Origin: Balanoglossus misakiensis
Lineage: Eukaryota > Hemichordata
Assembly: GCA_040954595.2 (NCBI GenBank)
Contig: CM082582.2
Location: forward strand, 4,154,001 to 4,218,000
Reading direction: 5' to 3'
DNA: 64,000 nt
Part shown: piece by piece, positions 47,630 through 59,150 of the stretch
Layout of the letters: each line of letters starts with the position of its first letter
Position numbering within the stretch: the stretch's first letter is position 1
Made by a program: the position numbers and the translations under genes
Notes under the pieces: generated by a model
Databases searched by the model: none
Seen by the model: the letters and a program-made list of their open reading frames with translations, nothing else
Told to the model about the DNA's origin: nothing

Positions 47630-47960
47630 GAACCCTCGATCGTGATTCGTCAATACGCCGTCACGTGACCTTAGTCATTTCGAACTGTTCCTAGGGCATC
47701 AGTTCGATCGGTTTCTGCCCGGTACTGTTGCCTGGATGTGGTCTGTGTCGTGTTTGGTGTGTTATAAAACACATGATGACTGGCATATTCGGGCAACAGT
47801 GTATTTTTGATGACCTCGGGACTGCCAGTCACACCAAAACAGTCTGTTTTCCCTCGGGCTATGCCCTCGGAAAACAAGACTGTTTTAGGTTGTGAATAGC
47901 AGCACCCTCGGTCATCAAAATACACTGTTGCCCTCATTGTCAGTCATCATGTGTATACTG
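47630..47960. mobile_element. Foldback element 3, long palindrome 47769-47954
   Basis: Left part TCGTGATTCGTCAATACGCC and GTCACGTGACC matches the left part of element 2. Then GTTATAAAACAC at the base of a palindrome of 186 bp. Landmarks: TATTCGGGC, CCTCGGGACTG, CCCTCGGGC at the centre, GCCCTCGG, CAGCACCCTCGG and GCCCTCATTG. The stems between (for example ACAGTGTATTTTTGATGA against TCATCAAAATACACTGTT) pair within this copy but are unrelated to those of elements 1 and 2. Confidence 0.85.
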
Positions 47961-47969
47961 TCCAACTTA

Positions 47970-48716
47970 GGGACCGTTCAGTTTTAACGTTTAGGGGGGG
48001 GGGGTCACATACTTTTGCCACCGAACTTTTGCTTTTGAGTCACAAAATTGCAGTTTCGCACCCTAAATTTTACAAAATTTTCTAATGTGGGAGGGGGACA
48101 CCCCTCCCACACCCACCCCCTCCATTCTTCGCCACATTGCATTTATTCACTGGTTTGTCTAGTGTACCAGAGAAGACTTCTTGCCACCCCACCCCGATGC
48201 TTACTTTGAGTGGAGTGGCAAAATTAAAATTTGTCCTCCCTAACATTGAGTTAATTTGCTTTTGAGTTCATTAAATTGCAACTTTGAGCACCATATTTTA
48301 CAAAATTTTCTTATGTGGGAGGGGGATACCCCCTCCCACACTCACCCCCCCTCCACTTTTCTTGTTTTACCGATTCTAGCAACTATTGTATTGACTTATC
48401 ATTTTATTTTGTTCATAGATTTCTTTATTGCAACGATATACTATTATATACTTCAAATAATACTTTAAGAAATATATAATTGAGGTGTGAGGAGCCTCAT
48501 TCCCTTTATTGCATACAGCGTACATAGGATCAGGACGGCGAATGTTTTGGGCGTGGGGGGGGGGGGGGGGGTCATCATATTTTTGGGTCTGTCAAAGGGG
48601 GGGGGGTCATCATTTTTTGGTCCTGGGTGAAGGGGGGGGGGGGGTTGGCCTGATTTTGAGAACCGATGACACAACTTGCCGCCCCCCCCCCCCTGCCGTA
48701 AAAACTGAACGGTCCC
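47970..48716. mobile_element. Poly-G TWA element P2, 747 bp
   Basis: Ends GGGACCGTTCAGTTTTAACG and GTAAAAACTGAACGGTCCC, bordered by TTA on both sides (47967-47969, 48717-48719). Interior: TTTTGCCACCGAACTTTTGC, blocks of GAGGGGGACACCCCTCCC type, a segment TTCTTTATTGCAACGATATA and at the right four G or C runs of 8 to 16. Most of the interior is shared with P3, so they are one family. No protein. Confidence 0.85.
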
Positions 48717-50189
48717 TTATTTGGCCTGCCAGCCAAACCATATATGTAAGTGAACAGTCAGTGTGTTACTGTTGATAACTGAACTCAATTCAAGTTCAGA
48801 CAAGTTTTAAAGAATTAGACTTTTTTGACAATCTATTTACTTTTCTATGACAAAAGATATCAGCAGCTAGTGATAAATTAATTCTACATTTTTTAGAATA
48901 AAGCATAGTATGCCGTAAGTATTTTGTGGAGTGACTGTGAATAAAGTAAGACATAATAAATCACATTCATTTTACTTGCTAAAATATGGTAGTCAGGTAT
49001 TAAGAATCCCGATTTAAAGCCTTTAAAGCCTACTAGCCGTAATTTTGTTAACTCTTAAGATTTGTTGACCTCAAAGTATTTGTCGATTTCTTTTCTATTT
49101 TGTTCAAAATTGCACAATATATGGGCAAGAATTCTGATTCCTACAAAGTAAAATAATACACAATATTTATTTTTAAAATGTCTTTTTGTTTGCAGTCTGA
49201 ATCATGCTTGTCTACAATTTTTGTGAGGATCAACACAGTCAAATTTGCAATTTCTGTCTCATCGAAAAGATATTAATGGCACCCTGCTTTCTGGTAATAT
49301 TAAACTTAAAGAGATATTAGCGTTAACTTTTGTCAAATTTTATGTTTTAGTCCTCTGTGTCAAGTGCACTTTCTTGGTCCACTCCTCAGAGTATGCTCAT
49401 GTGTAACAGCAAATATTCTGCCTGTGATGTACCTATTGTTTTGATTATAGTACAAACACATAAAATTATATTGTTTTGTGCCAGCCAAAATTGTTTTTAA
49501 AAAACCCATAAAATTGTGTATGACTACATTATTTTTAATTTACCCATTGAAAAACAAGAAACATTTTATTTATGTTTTTGCCAAAAAATTGCAGAATATT
49601 TTGAAAATACTGTAAAGGACACAAACTCATGTTTGATTTGAATTTTTGAAAAAGTACTGGATTGTTAATTGTTAAAAGAAGTAAATGTGAAATTGTTGTG
49701 CTGACTGTGTTTTTTTGACATGTCTTATTACAACTAAAGTGTTTGATGTAGTGGACATAGTGACAGAAATTTTTGTCATAATTAACTTATTTTCAGAAAA
49801 CTACAATCTTAGTTGCCCATTTGGTAGGCTTCCCAAAAGTGTGCCACTTGCAGTCCCTGCAAAAACATGATTTTTATGACCACTTAACTGTCCCCTTTAA
49901 AATTCAGTAAGTAAATGATCTCTTGATTGTTCTTGCAAAGGGTTATGAACTTGTCAGACTGTATGTGCCGTAGTCTGTAAGCATGCATGTATATATTGGG
50001 GGGGGGGGGGATGTAAAAAAACCAGGAAATTTAAGGGGGCCACAGATTTCCTCCACAATTTACAAGGGGGCGCCATGGAAAAAAATCACCGGGAAAATAA
50101 GAATCCTCCAGTCCCACCCTGGAAGTTAATTCTGGACAGTCCCTTATTTCCACTCAGCTCTTCTGGCAACTCAGTAGCTGTTGCTGTAA

Positions 50190-50384
50190 GGGACTGGTCA
50201 GTTTCTTCAGCCCGGGGGACGGCGGATTCTTATTTGTGGATATCAAGAAGTGACTGACACCCCCCCCCCCTCATTGAACATGGAAAAGTGGGTGACATCC
50301 CCACCCCCCCACCCCAATTGCATAACAGGGTGACCTCCCCATGAATCCACTGCCCCCTCAAGGCCGAAGAAACTGACCAGCTCC
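50190..50384. mobile_element. Poly-G TWA element P4, 195 bp
   Basis: Ends GGGACTGGTCAGTTTCTTCA and GAAGAAACTGACCAGCTCC bordered by TAA (50187-50189, 50385-50387). C-rich tracts and CACCCC blocks inside. Solo right ends of the same type (GAAGAAACTGACCAGTCCC) stand at about 56144-56163 and 56604-56623. Confidence 0.8.
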
Positions 50385-50892
50385 TAAACAGTATCACTGT
50401 ACGCCCCCAACGACATAAGTTGACATTTTGTCGCAGAGTGGGCATGTGTGAACCCTGACTAGTTTGCATTTTTTTTTACTAAAAGTAATTGTGCCTGGTT
50501 GTACAAAGGTGTGCATTGGTTGAGAAGTTGATGTGTTTTGTCGACTGGGGTTCATATCTTTCTCCAGTCATCAAAGTACAATGTAGGTGGCACCTGTATA
50601 CATGAATGTAGATCAATCCACTTATCAATAGGGAAAATCCAAAAGTTAAAGCCCTATAGTGCTGCCAAATTTCACATATTTTTTTCCATAGTAAAATACT
50701 TCAAAAATATTCCCATCTTTTAAAATCCTCACCATTAAGCCATATATTACTTGCATTTGTCATCTCTTGGCAATGCAAATATACCACAATAGCCGCATAC
50801 TGTTGTATGGAGGCTGATTAAATCGGTGCGGCACCGTTTTAATACATAGCGTGTTCAAATTGCATATATTACCATGGCCTGTGCGTCGCATT
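50385..50892. other. Non-coding stretch, nothing recognised
   Basis: AT-rich sequence with a small palindrome AATCGGTGCGGCACCGTTTT near 50822. No gene. Confidence 0.5.
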
Positions 50893-51086
50893 TTAAAGGT
50901 ATACGGTCACCTATGGAAAATTAGCTACAGTTGCCATGGCAAATGGAGATCTAGCCAATCACAGAATTTCAGTGGGTGGCACACGCGAAAATAAAAGCGC
51001 TACCATAATGTTCTTTAGAACACTCAAATACGCCATTTCAGCCATATATGGTCGTATGTAAATTGGAGGTGACTGTATACCTTTAA
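50893..51086. mobile_element. TTAA-flanked MITE, TTAAAGGTATACGGTCACCT family, copy 2
   Basis: Starts TTAAAGGTATACGGTCACCT and ends AGGTGACTGTATACCTTTAA, a well-kept inverted repeat with TTAA at both borders. The interior (AGATCTAGCCAATCAC, CAGTGGGTGGCACACGCG) is the reverse complement of copy 1 at 45401-45595, so the copies inserted in opposite orientations. Confidence 0.85.
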
Positions 51087-52074
51087 TTGGTCGAGATGAA
51101 CGACATCACTGCAGGACTGCCCCTATGTTTAAACTTACTTACATCAGCACTGTTTTTGGCGACCAGCAGCATGGTGTCATCACTGCTACAATTGATATGG
51201 GATAACTAAGATTTATTGAGATCGTCTAAACCCTGGAATTTTAATAGTAATTTTTTGAGATCCTCCTTCGTATGTGTAATGAAAATCTGTAATGAAGGGG
51301 GCACTACGCTTGTTTTCGAAATATAAGGTTATGAAGCCACGCCCATGAATTTTTGGCTTTCCCCTCGCCCATAAACAAACGTTAATGGTCAGAGTGTCGT
51401 CCATTATTTCTATAGCAAATATTTATGTATGAAATGTCAAATGTAGTTTTGAGGTCCACCTCAAATCCTGAAACTGGCTTAAAATGTTCTTTCCATTTGA
51501 CAGTTTATGCAGGCGCCGTTTTAAAGTGTTAGTTACTGGACAATAAAAACAGCCTTTGTGATTTGCTGAAATTTATTTTCAACATGACATAACTTTCAAA
51601 GTTGGAGTTTGTTTGCCCCCCCCCCCCCAAAAAAAACATTCTCAAAATGCGTGTTTTAATAATTCACAAACTGTTAAAGGGAAGGGGTTGTCGTGCTGCG
51701 AGGGTGTCCCCCTTGATGAGAATATGTCCTCAAATATCAGCACAAACCTCACTGCAGTAGCCACGACCTACTAGGATCTTCAGTTGCTGTCATGCCAAGT
51801 CTACACTACAGTTGGCTGCTTCGTTCATTCTAAGAATGATCTAATTTGTTTTGGATGAATTGTAATGTTTATAAACAAACGCGGTGCGACGACCCCTTCA
51901 CTTTAAAGCCCCGAGACCTGCCACTTTTTGGGTTGTTTTTTATAATTTTACTTCAAGTCTAGTGTACCTGGCAATACAGGACAGGGTACTTGCCTACCCC
52001 TATCGATGTTGAGTTGATATGCTTTTGAGTTCATTAAAATTCAGCTTTGAGCTCTGTATTTTACAAACTTCTAA
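51087..52074. other. Non-coding stretch, nothing recognised
   Basis: No gene seen; a C run joined to an A run near 51617-51638. Near 52000-52060 there is sequence akin to the interior of the poly-G elements (TTGCTTTTGAGTTCATTAAA type). Confidence 0.5.
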
Positions 52075-53009
52075 GGGACCGTTCAGTTTTTACGGCCGGG
52101 GGGTGGGGGCGGCAAAATCCAGGGGGGGGGGGGTCACTTAAATTTTTAAGTCCAAAAGGGGGGGGGGGGTCATCTGTTTTTTTTAAACGTTTAGGGGGGT
52201 CACATACTTTTGCCACTGAACTTTTACTTTTGAGTCCACAAAATTGCAGTTTCGCGCCCTTTATTTTACAAAATTTTCTCACCCACCCCCTTCATTCTCC
52301 GTCATATTTCGTTTTTCGCTGGTTTGTCTAGTGTACCAGAGCAGAGTGCTTGCCACCCCAAACCCACTGATGATGATAGTTAACAAAGTAAATACATAAA
52401 GGAGAATAATCGTTTAAACCATTTCGCAAAACTGATACTTTCGCGCTGCATCTTCTATACCGGTATACTAGAAGTTTTATAAATGATGTCATGACAAGAT
52501 GGCGCCAAATCTTCGAACTTAGAGTAGAGTGGCAAAAAGTAAAATTGGTCCTCCGAAACATTGAGATAAATTGTGTTTGAGTTCATTAAAATGCAACTTT
52601 GAGCACCGTATTTACAAAATTTTCTTATGTGAGAGGGGGACACCCCCTCCCACACCCACCCCCGCCACTTTTCTTGTTTTACCAATTCTACCAACTATTG
52701 TATTGACTTATCATTTTATTTTGTTCATAGATTTCTTTATTGCAACGATATACTATTATATACTTCAATTACTTTAAGAAATTTATAATTGAGGTGTGAG
52801 GAGCCTCATTCCCTTTATTGGATAAAGTGTACATAGGATCAGGACGGCGAATGTTTTCGGCGTGGGGGGGGGGGGGGTCATCATATTTTGGGGTCTGTCA
52901 AAGGGGGGGTCATCATTTTTTGGTGCTGAGTGAAGGGGGGGTCGGCCTGATTTTGAAAACCGATGACTCAAACTTGCCCCCCCCCCAGCCGTAAAAACTG
53001 AACGGTCCC
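52075..53009. mobile_element. Poly-G TWA element P3, 935 bp
   Basis: Ends GGGACCGTTCAGTTTTTACG and CGTAAAAACTGAACGGTCCC, bordered by TAA (52072-52074, 53010-53012). The interior follows P2 closely (TTCTTTATTGCAACGATATA, GAGGTGTGAGGAGCCTCATT) but has an extra segment near 52360-52540. G tracts of 7 to 14 bases are spaced by about 25-45 bases near both ends. Confidence 0.87.
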
Positions 53010-53261
53010 TAACGCGCGAGGGGAACACCTTTCATGTATTTGCTGGTTTGTCTAGTGTACCAGGCAGTAACTTTGACGGGAAAATGTAAAAGTTGTCCTC
53101 CACAACACTGTTCAGTTGATTTTAAATTTCAGCTTTGAGCCTGGGGGGTTACCCTGTTTTGAAATTGGGTGATAGGGGTCACCTTGTTTTGGAACTGCTG
53201 AATGAGGGACTAAAAATTGCTTTTGAGTCCACAAAAATGCAGTTTTGAGCTCTTCATATTG

Positions 53262-55556
53262 ACTATAAAGCAGCTAAGAAATCTTTTAAACAGACTTGTA
53301 AGACCAGTAAATTAAATTATCAATATTCCATTAGAAATCGCCTGTTAGAGGCATCACAGAATTCTGGAGAATTTTGGAAAATTGTAAATTCTGTTATAGG
53401 CAGAAGGGGAAACCCCGGTAATGACATCAGCATTCAGACTTGGTATGAATATTTTAGTACCCTTTACAATGATTGCTTTGATGTCAAATCAGGTGATGTT
53501 GAATTTTTATGTACAATAGAAGAGGAAATCAAGGAATTTTCCCTGATTAATGAATCGGGAGGGGATGGTGCAGATAATTTACTTAATGACCATATTACAG
53601 AGAGTGAAGTGTTATCTTGTTTGAAAAGACTTAAATCTGGTAAAGCTCCCGGGCCAGACGGGATACCCAATGAATTTTATAGCTGTTCTGCAGAAATTAT
53701 TTTACCTGTACTTGTAGAATTGTTTAACTTTATTTTTGTCTCTGGAAAGTTTCCTAGGGAGTGGTCGGGCGCAATTGTAATTCCTCTATTCAAAAAAGGG
53801 TCAAAGCAGGACGTTAACAACTACAGGGGCATTTCACTTCTTAACACTCTGGGAAAGATCTTTACGTCAATTTTAAATGAGCGACTTGTAAAATGGTCGG
53901 ATACTTTAAACATCCTCTCAGACTGTCAAGCTGGATTCCGCAAAAATCACAGCACTATAGACAACATTCTTGTTCTACATGCTTTAGTACAGAAATATTT
54001 AAGCATAAGACGTGGGAAACTGTATTGCCTTTTTGTCGATTTTTCGAAGGCGTTTGATCGGGTGAACCATAGTTTGTTACTGTATAAGCTTAAGATGCTG
54101 GGAGTCAAAGGAAAAATGTATTGTATTTTATATTCCATAAACAGTGGGATCAAATCATGTGTTAGAGCTGGAAATATTACATCAGAGTATACTTTGACTG
54201 TCCAGCTGGCGTCAGACAAGGGTGTATTTTAAGCCCGGTTTTGTTTAGTTTTTTTATTGACGAATTGAATGTTATGCTTATGTCATCTGGACAACGTGGT
54301 GTTCAATTAACACAAGATCTATATGATCTTTTCGCTTTACCTGTTAGGGTTAGGATGATGTGGCTATTTTTGTAGATTCAGCCAGGAACCTGCAACATTT
54401 AATTGATATTTTATACAAGTTCTGTTTCAAATGGCGCATGCAAGTTAATTTAGACAAAACAAAAGTTATGATTTTCAGAAAAGGTGGTCGCAGATCACGT
54501 TGGGAAAACTGGCATTTTGGTACAAGTCCTGTAAATGTTTCATTTTACAAATACCTGGGTTTATTCTTTTCATCTCGCAACAACTGGTCGAAATCAATCC
54601 AAAATCTAGCAAACCAGGCTAGTAAAGCCCTCAAGATGTTGTCAATTGCTAGATGGAAGTTAGGTCACTTTGATCTGTATTCTCATTTTAAAGTTTTCGA
54701 TGTTATGATATTACCAATCTTATGCTATGGTTCTGAAGTCTGGGGTTTCACTTTGTACGATGCTCTGGAGAAGGTACACAGAAAATGTTGTAGAAATTTT
54801 TTAGGTGTACCGGGCAATTCAACAAATGAAGCATTATTGGGTGAATGCGATCGTTTTCCTGTTCATTTTCACACTATAAAGCGTTGCATTCGCTATTGGA
54901 TAAAATTACTTGAAATGCCTCCAAACCGACTTCCAAGACAAGCATACATCATGTTATGAAATCTTGATGGCTTGGGTCGCCACACGTGGGCAACATCTAT
55001 AAAGAATGTTTTATTTTCTTATGGCTTCGGTTATGCCTGGCTTGCCCAAGAAATAGGAAACAAACAGCAATTTTTGTCACTTTTTGATTCTAGGCTTTCA
55101 GATATCTTTAAACAACTTTGGAACAGTAAAATATCTTTGAAACCTAAACTCCGTACATACATGCAATTTAAAAGCATGCTCGAACCTGAGAAGTATCTTA
55201 GGTTACCATGTAGTCGCAATGTCTTACAAATGTTCACCTGTTTTCGCTGTTCTACCCTGCCCCTTGCTATTGAGGAGGGGAGAAGGCATAATATAGATGT
55301 ACCAGATCGTCTCTGTAAGTTTTGTACAAAAGGAGCAGTAGAAGATGAATACCATTTTCTCCTTGAATGCTCTGCTTACACAGACCTTAGACCGTATTTA
55401 TCACATGTCTACTTTGAGCATCCAACTTTTCACAAATTTGTACGACTTATGAACACGTCTAGCAATGATGAGCTTCTCAACCTCTGTATTTTCACAAGCA
55501 AAGCGTTTAAGCAGAGAAAGATATCTCTCTCACTTTTTTCAAGAGACAGAATTTAA
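53262..55556 (+). pseudogene. Reverse transcriptase ORF of the truncated LINE, broken in three places
   Basis: Frame 1 is open from the insertion point to 54232 and carries RT blocks up to the catalytic FVDF aspartate. The frame then moves by one base before the RQGC block. The catalytic DD pair at 54354 is in the frame of 54360-54959, after a stop-containing segment that reads GTTAGGGTTAGG. That frame covers thumb-like sequence, ends at TGA 54957, and the same frame resumes to 55556 with the CCHC-type finger. There is no initiator methionine for the protein as a whole. It cannot make an active enzyme as it stands. Confidence 0.88.
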
Positions 55557-55674
55557 ACTGTTTAATTGACATGTACAGCTGTACTTTATTTTGCTGTCTT
55601 TCTATGTTAAATTTTTGTAACCCCCTTGCATATGGGCCGGAGGCCTTGGAACGCAATAAACTATTCTATTCTAT
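53262..55674 (+). mobile_element. 5'-truncated LINE with reverse transcriptase, perfect 53-bp target duplication
   Basis: The 53 bases at 53209-53261 are repeated without change at 55675-55727. The insert begins in mid-ORF (no endonuclease) and ends with GGCCGGAGGCC, AATAAA and a short TATTC-type tail, as in CR1/L2/Jockey-type LINEs. RT landmarks: SGKAPGPDG near 53640, FVDFSKAFD near 54040, RQGCILSP near 54215, DD at 54354-54359, and a C-terminal CX2CX9HX4C finger at 55314-55370. Breaks: a frame change near 54200, a disrupted segment at 54340-54354, and a TGA at 54957-54959. It landed in DNA related to the poly-G element interior. Confidence 0.93.
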
Positions 55675-55727
55675 ACTAAAAATTGCTTTTGAGTCCACAA
55701 AAATGCAGTTTTGAGCTCTTCATATTG

Positions 55728-57600
55728 CAAATAATTTCTAACGTGCGAGGGGACACCCTGTCCCACCCCCTTCATCTTTCAACACCTTTCGTTTATTGGC
55801 TGGTTTGTCAAGTGTGCCAGACAGTACAAGGCAGGGGACTTGCCTCCCTACCAATATTGAGTTCATTTGCTTTTGAATCCACAAAAATGCAGTTAACTAT
55901 GTCTGCCAACTAATTACTTGATTGTTAAAGTTTATTCATGTCTTATTTTAATTATTTAAATTTATTCATAAATGCAAATTGTCAATGTTATTCATTTGCC
56001 AAGTTTTTGAAAGTTGGCATGGGGTGTCGCCCACTTTTCAATTTCCAACAAGGGAGGTCACCCACTTTTCAATTTACAAGAGAAGAGGGGGGGGGGGGGG
56101 GGTCACCCAATTTTTGATACCTACAAAATATAATCACTAGCCCTGAAGAAACTGACCAGTCCCTCATTTCAATTTATATAATACATATGCAAATTGTCAT
56201 TCTAATTCTCTACCACAATGTTGGTTACCTTTGCCCCCCCCCCCCCCCACCTTCCGAAAAAACAATAAATTGCTTCCTAAACACTTGTTCTAGTACCAGG
56301 AAAGCTATTACAGTAGTAGCTGTAGTATAGACGTTTCAGAGACTAAAATTAGTTAATAACTTTTAAATAAAGAATTTTGTATTATGAATTACATTCAGAT
56401 TTTTTCTACACATGTATATCTGATATATAAATATACACACACAAACACAATTGCCGGGGGAGCAGTTCACTAAGTTTTTGAAAGTTGACATAAGGGGGTT
56501 CACCCACTTTTAAATTTTCAATGGGGGGGGGGGGGGGGGGGTCAGTCACTTGTTGATATCCACAAAAAAGAATCCACCCCCCCCCCCCCCCCCCCCCAGG
56601 TTGAAGAAACTGACCAGTCCCTAAAAATTAGACAACTATTTTGGTATGTATTGCTAAGAGTTGACAGTCTGATACAAACAATATGGCTTTATGGTGAGAA
56701 TTTTGAAGTATTTATCGGAATCATTATGTTTAGACCACCCCCTCTGGCAAATGTACAAGTAGGGCAGGGGACCAGACTAGAGGTGTTTGAATATTGATAT
56801 TTTTAATTTTACTAGCTATTTTTGTATCTGGATGTGGGGGTAATGTCATCGTAAATTTTTAGTTTGGACACAATTGGTCCAATCTAGGACAGTTGAAACA
56901 CTGGGATGTTTATCCATCATGGTATGACAGGCCACTTAAATTTCATTTGTGTTTAATAATTAGGCACCAACTCCAAATCTTAGTATGGACCCTCACACCC
57001 AGTCACTAATCTAACCCTATTAGAGGACTCCTCTTTAGTCATGACCAGATCCTATCGGCTGTTTAATATAAGCGATAAACACTTTTGCATGGTTTCAGGT
57101 CATAACCATAAACTTTCTTGCAAAATGAGTTCATGCTATTACTTACTGTACATGACAATCATTTGTGAGGCAGGACTCCACCTGGTATGACACTTTAGTG
57201 TCATGTTATCCACTTAGCAAGAAGGGAAAGTAAATGAAGCACAGAGACACAAGTAAATGGGCCTTCCAACACAGGCTACAGGCCCTTGTGGTATTGTTTG
57301 GATAGTAGTTGTATTTAATATGTGGAATGTATTTACGACTTGCCTATTCAATAAAGAATCATGGTACGTGATAGAAAAGTACATGTCTTGCACAGAAAAC
57401 AAACTAAGGAGTAAGAAAGCATTTCACCACCTGTATGGTAATAAAACATAACGTCAAGGACACTGTGTTCCCATTTGGGGATTACACAGAAATAAGTTTA
57501 CACCGGAATTAAAAATCACGGGTGACATTGGCAAGCAGATATGACTCAACCATAATATAAAATATGGACATGTACAAAATTTAACTAGGAACATGCCCAA
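55728..57600. other. Repeat-derived DNA with poly-G/poly-C runs
   Basis: Fragments of the poly-G element family: GAGGGGACACCCTGTCCCACC near 55747, G runs at about 56086-56102 and 56523-56540, C runs at 56234-56248 and 56577-56597, and two solo right ends (GAAGAAACTGACCAGTCCC). From 56640 on no repeat or gene was recognised. Confidence 0.6.
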
Positions 57601-59150
57601 TCAGCCCTGGGACAGACAGACATACAGACTCACTGACCTACCCCCCTAACACTAGTTAATAATACAATAGCTGGTGGTCTCTCTAACAGCTGTCCTATTG
57701 AAGTTATGTAAACATGTACATTTGTAGTGTGCACAGTACGACTCAGTTGGGAGTGACCAAATCATGAGCTAGTGGTCAAGTGGGTTAGGAGAAAATCTGT
57801 TGACCACAAACAAAGATAATTACACGTACACTTGCTAAATATTCAAATTTTCTACTATCAGAATTCAATATTAAAATGACTCACATACATGTGTTATGTA
57901 CTTGCATGCCAAATTCCAAAGCAATCAGACAAAATCCTGGGTTACCCCTAAGAATATTCTTACCAAATTTCAAAGCAATCCCTGATGTGCAAGCTGAGTT
58001 TAAAGTGACTTTGAGTACCAACAGACGCCCCAGTTTTAGGGAATATCGTATTAAAATATGATATGGAGAACTGTACTGTGTATTCTGATTGTTAGCCTCC
58101 AAAGCACTTGGGATTCCAGTTTCTTCCCTGCCCTGTAAACAGAGACTCAACTGCCAAAACTGATGCTATACTTACAGCACAACATAGACGTAATAGAATG
58201 GGCGATGAGCATGCTGAATTAATCTGATGCTTCTTACCTGCAAACTTTTGTTTCCACCCGCACAAGGGAAATTTTAACTTTGTGTGAAAATAGAAATTCC
58301 ATTAATACTATAAGATCTTTATTGACAATTCAAAAGTTTAATGACTGTTAGTGTTACAGTACCTGAAATCCAAAAATAAGCATGCATGCTGTCTGTGTTT
58401 GTATTACTATGATCAACTTCGTATTTTCAAAATTTGCTTATCTAAATGATTACGAATACGTAGAAATTCATACTTCAAAATTATATCCCTTTTCCTGAAA
58501 TTTTATAAGATTTGAACAAAGTTGTAGCCATGTACAGGTTATTTTTCTTCTTAAAATAACATTATAACACTATAATTTGCCAAACATATGTGAATTAGCT
58601 GGGAAAATGTGAAATTGGACAAAACCCAACAAATACTTGTCAGATTGCTTTGAAAATTCGTATGCTTGTAGCTTATGTCGTACTTCATGTTTGGAGCTTA
58701 TGTAGGGAATTTTTTAATTTATTTATCTATTTTATGGTCTTTTTCCACATAGTGGTATCTTTTCCTCTGAAAGCAATTGGCTGATTTCTGAAGCTTTCTA
58801 TGGGTGATCTAACTCAAACTGAAATTGGCATGGCCGTGGGCAAGGAAAGTCAGTTTCAACTCAACTTGAACATCGGGTCCTTGTCTCTCGTTCACCAAGA
58901 CTGTCTGGTCCTGGTTACCACAGAGTGACTGTGTAAAATTTAGTCATCAATTACTTGACAGCCCGTAATGCACCCCAAATATCAAAGTTATACGCCCAGC
59001 AGTTTTCAAGTTTTTGATGTGGATGGACAGAGAGACATACATACATACATACAGACAGACAGACAGACAGAAACGATTCCATAAGGTCCCATGAGTATAT
59101 ATACATAACCAAACGGGACCTAAAAACTGATGAGCAGTAAAGAGGTTTAC
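57601..59150. repeat. Fragments of the GGTCCC/TATG dispersed repeat
   Basis: CAGACAGACATACAGAC near 57613 and the paired words CCAAATTCCAAAGCAATC (57909) and CCAAATTTCAAAGCAATC (57963) are typical of this repeat. At 58970-59130, in reverse orientation, stand CCCCAAATATCAAAGTTAT, AAGTTTTTGATGTGGATGGA, a CATA/CAGA tract and ATAAGGTCCCATGAGTATAT. No gene in this stretch. Confidence 0.6.

Larger units (their letters stand above)
47278..50143. mobile_element. Poly-G TWA element P1, about 2.9 kb, ends GGGACTGTCCAGAATT
   Basis: Left end GGGACTGTCCAGAATTTACTT with long G runs behind it, right end AAGTTAATTCTGGACAGTCCC with C-containing sequence before it, both bordered by TTA (47275-47277, 50144-50146). 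Three-base TWA duplication is the mark of PIF/Harbinger transposons. The interior carries foldback element 3 and nested element P2, plus a TTAAAG-type MITE relic near 49306-49900, so much of its length is later insertion. No transposase seen. The pairing of these two ends as one element is inferred. Confidence 0.6.

Noticed and set aside
47640-47960. CRISPR-like or phage-like palindrome array
   Set aside because: The palindromes are single long foldbacks with one centre each, no regular spacers, and the context is a eukaryotic genome.
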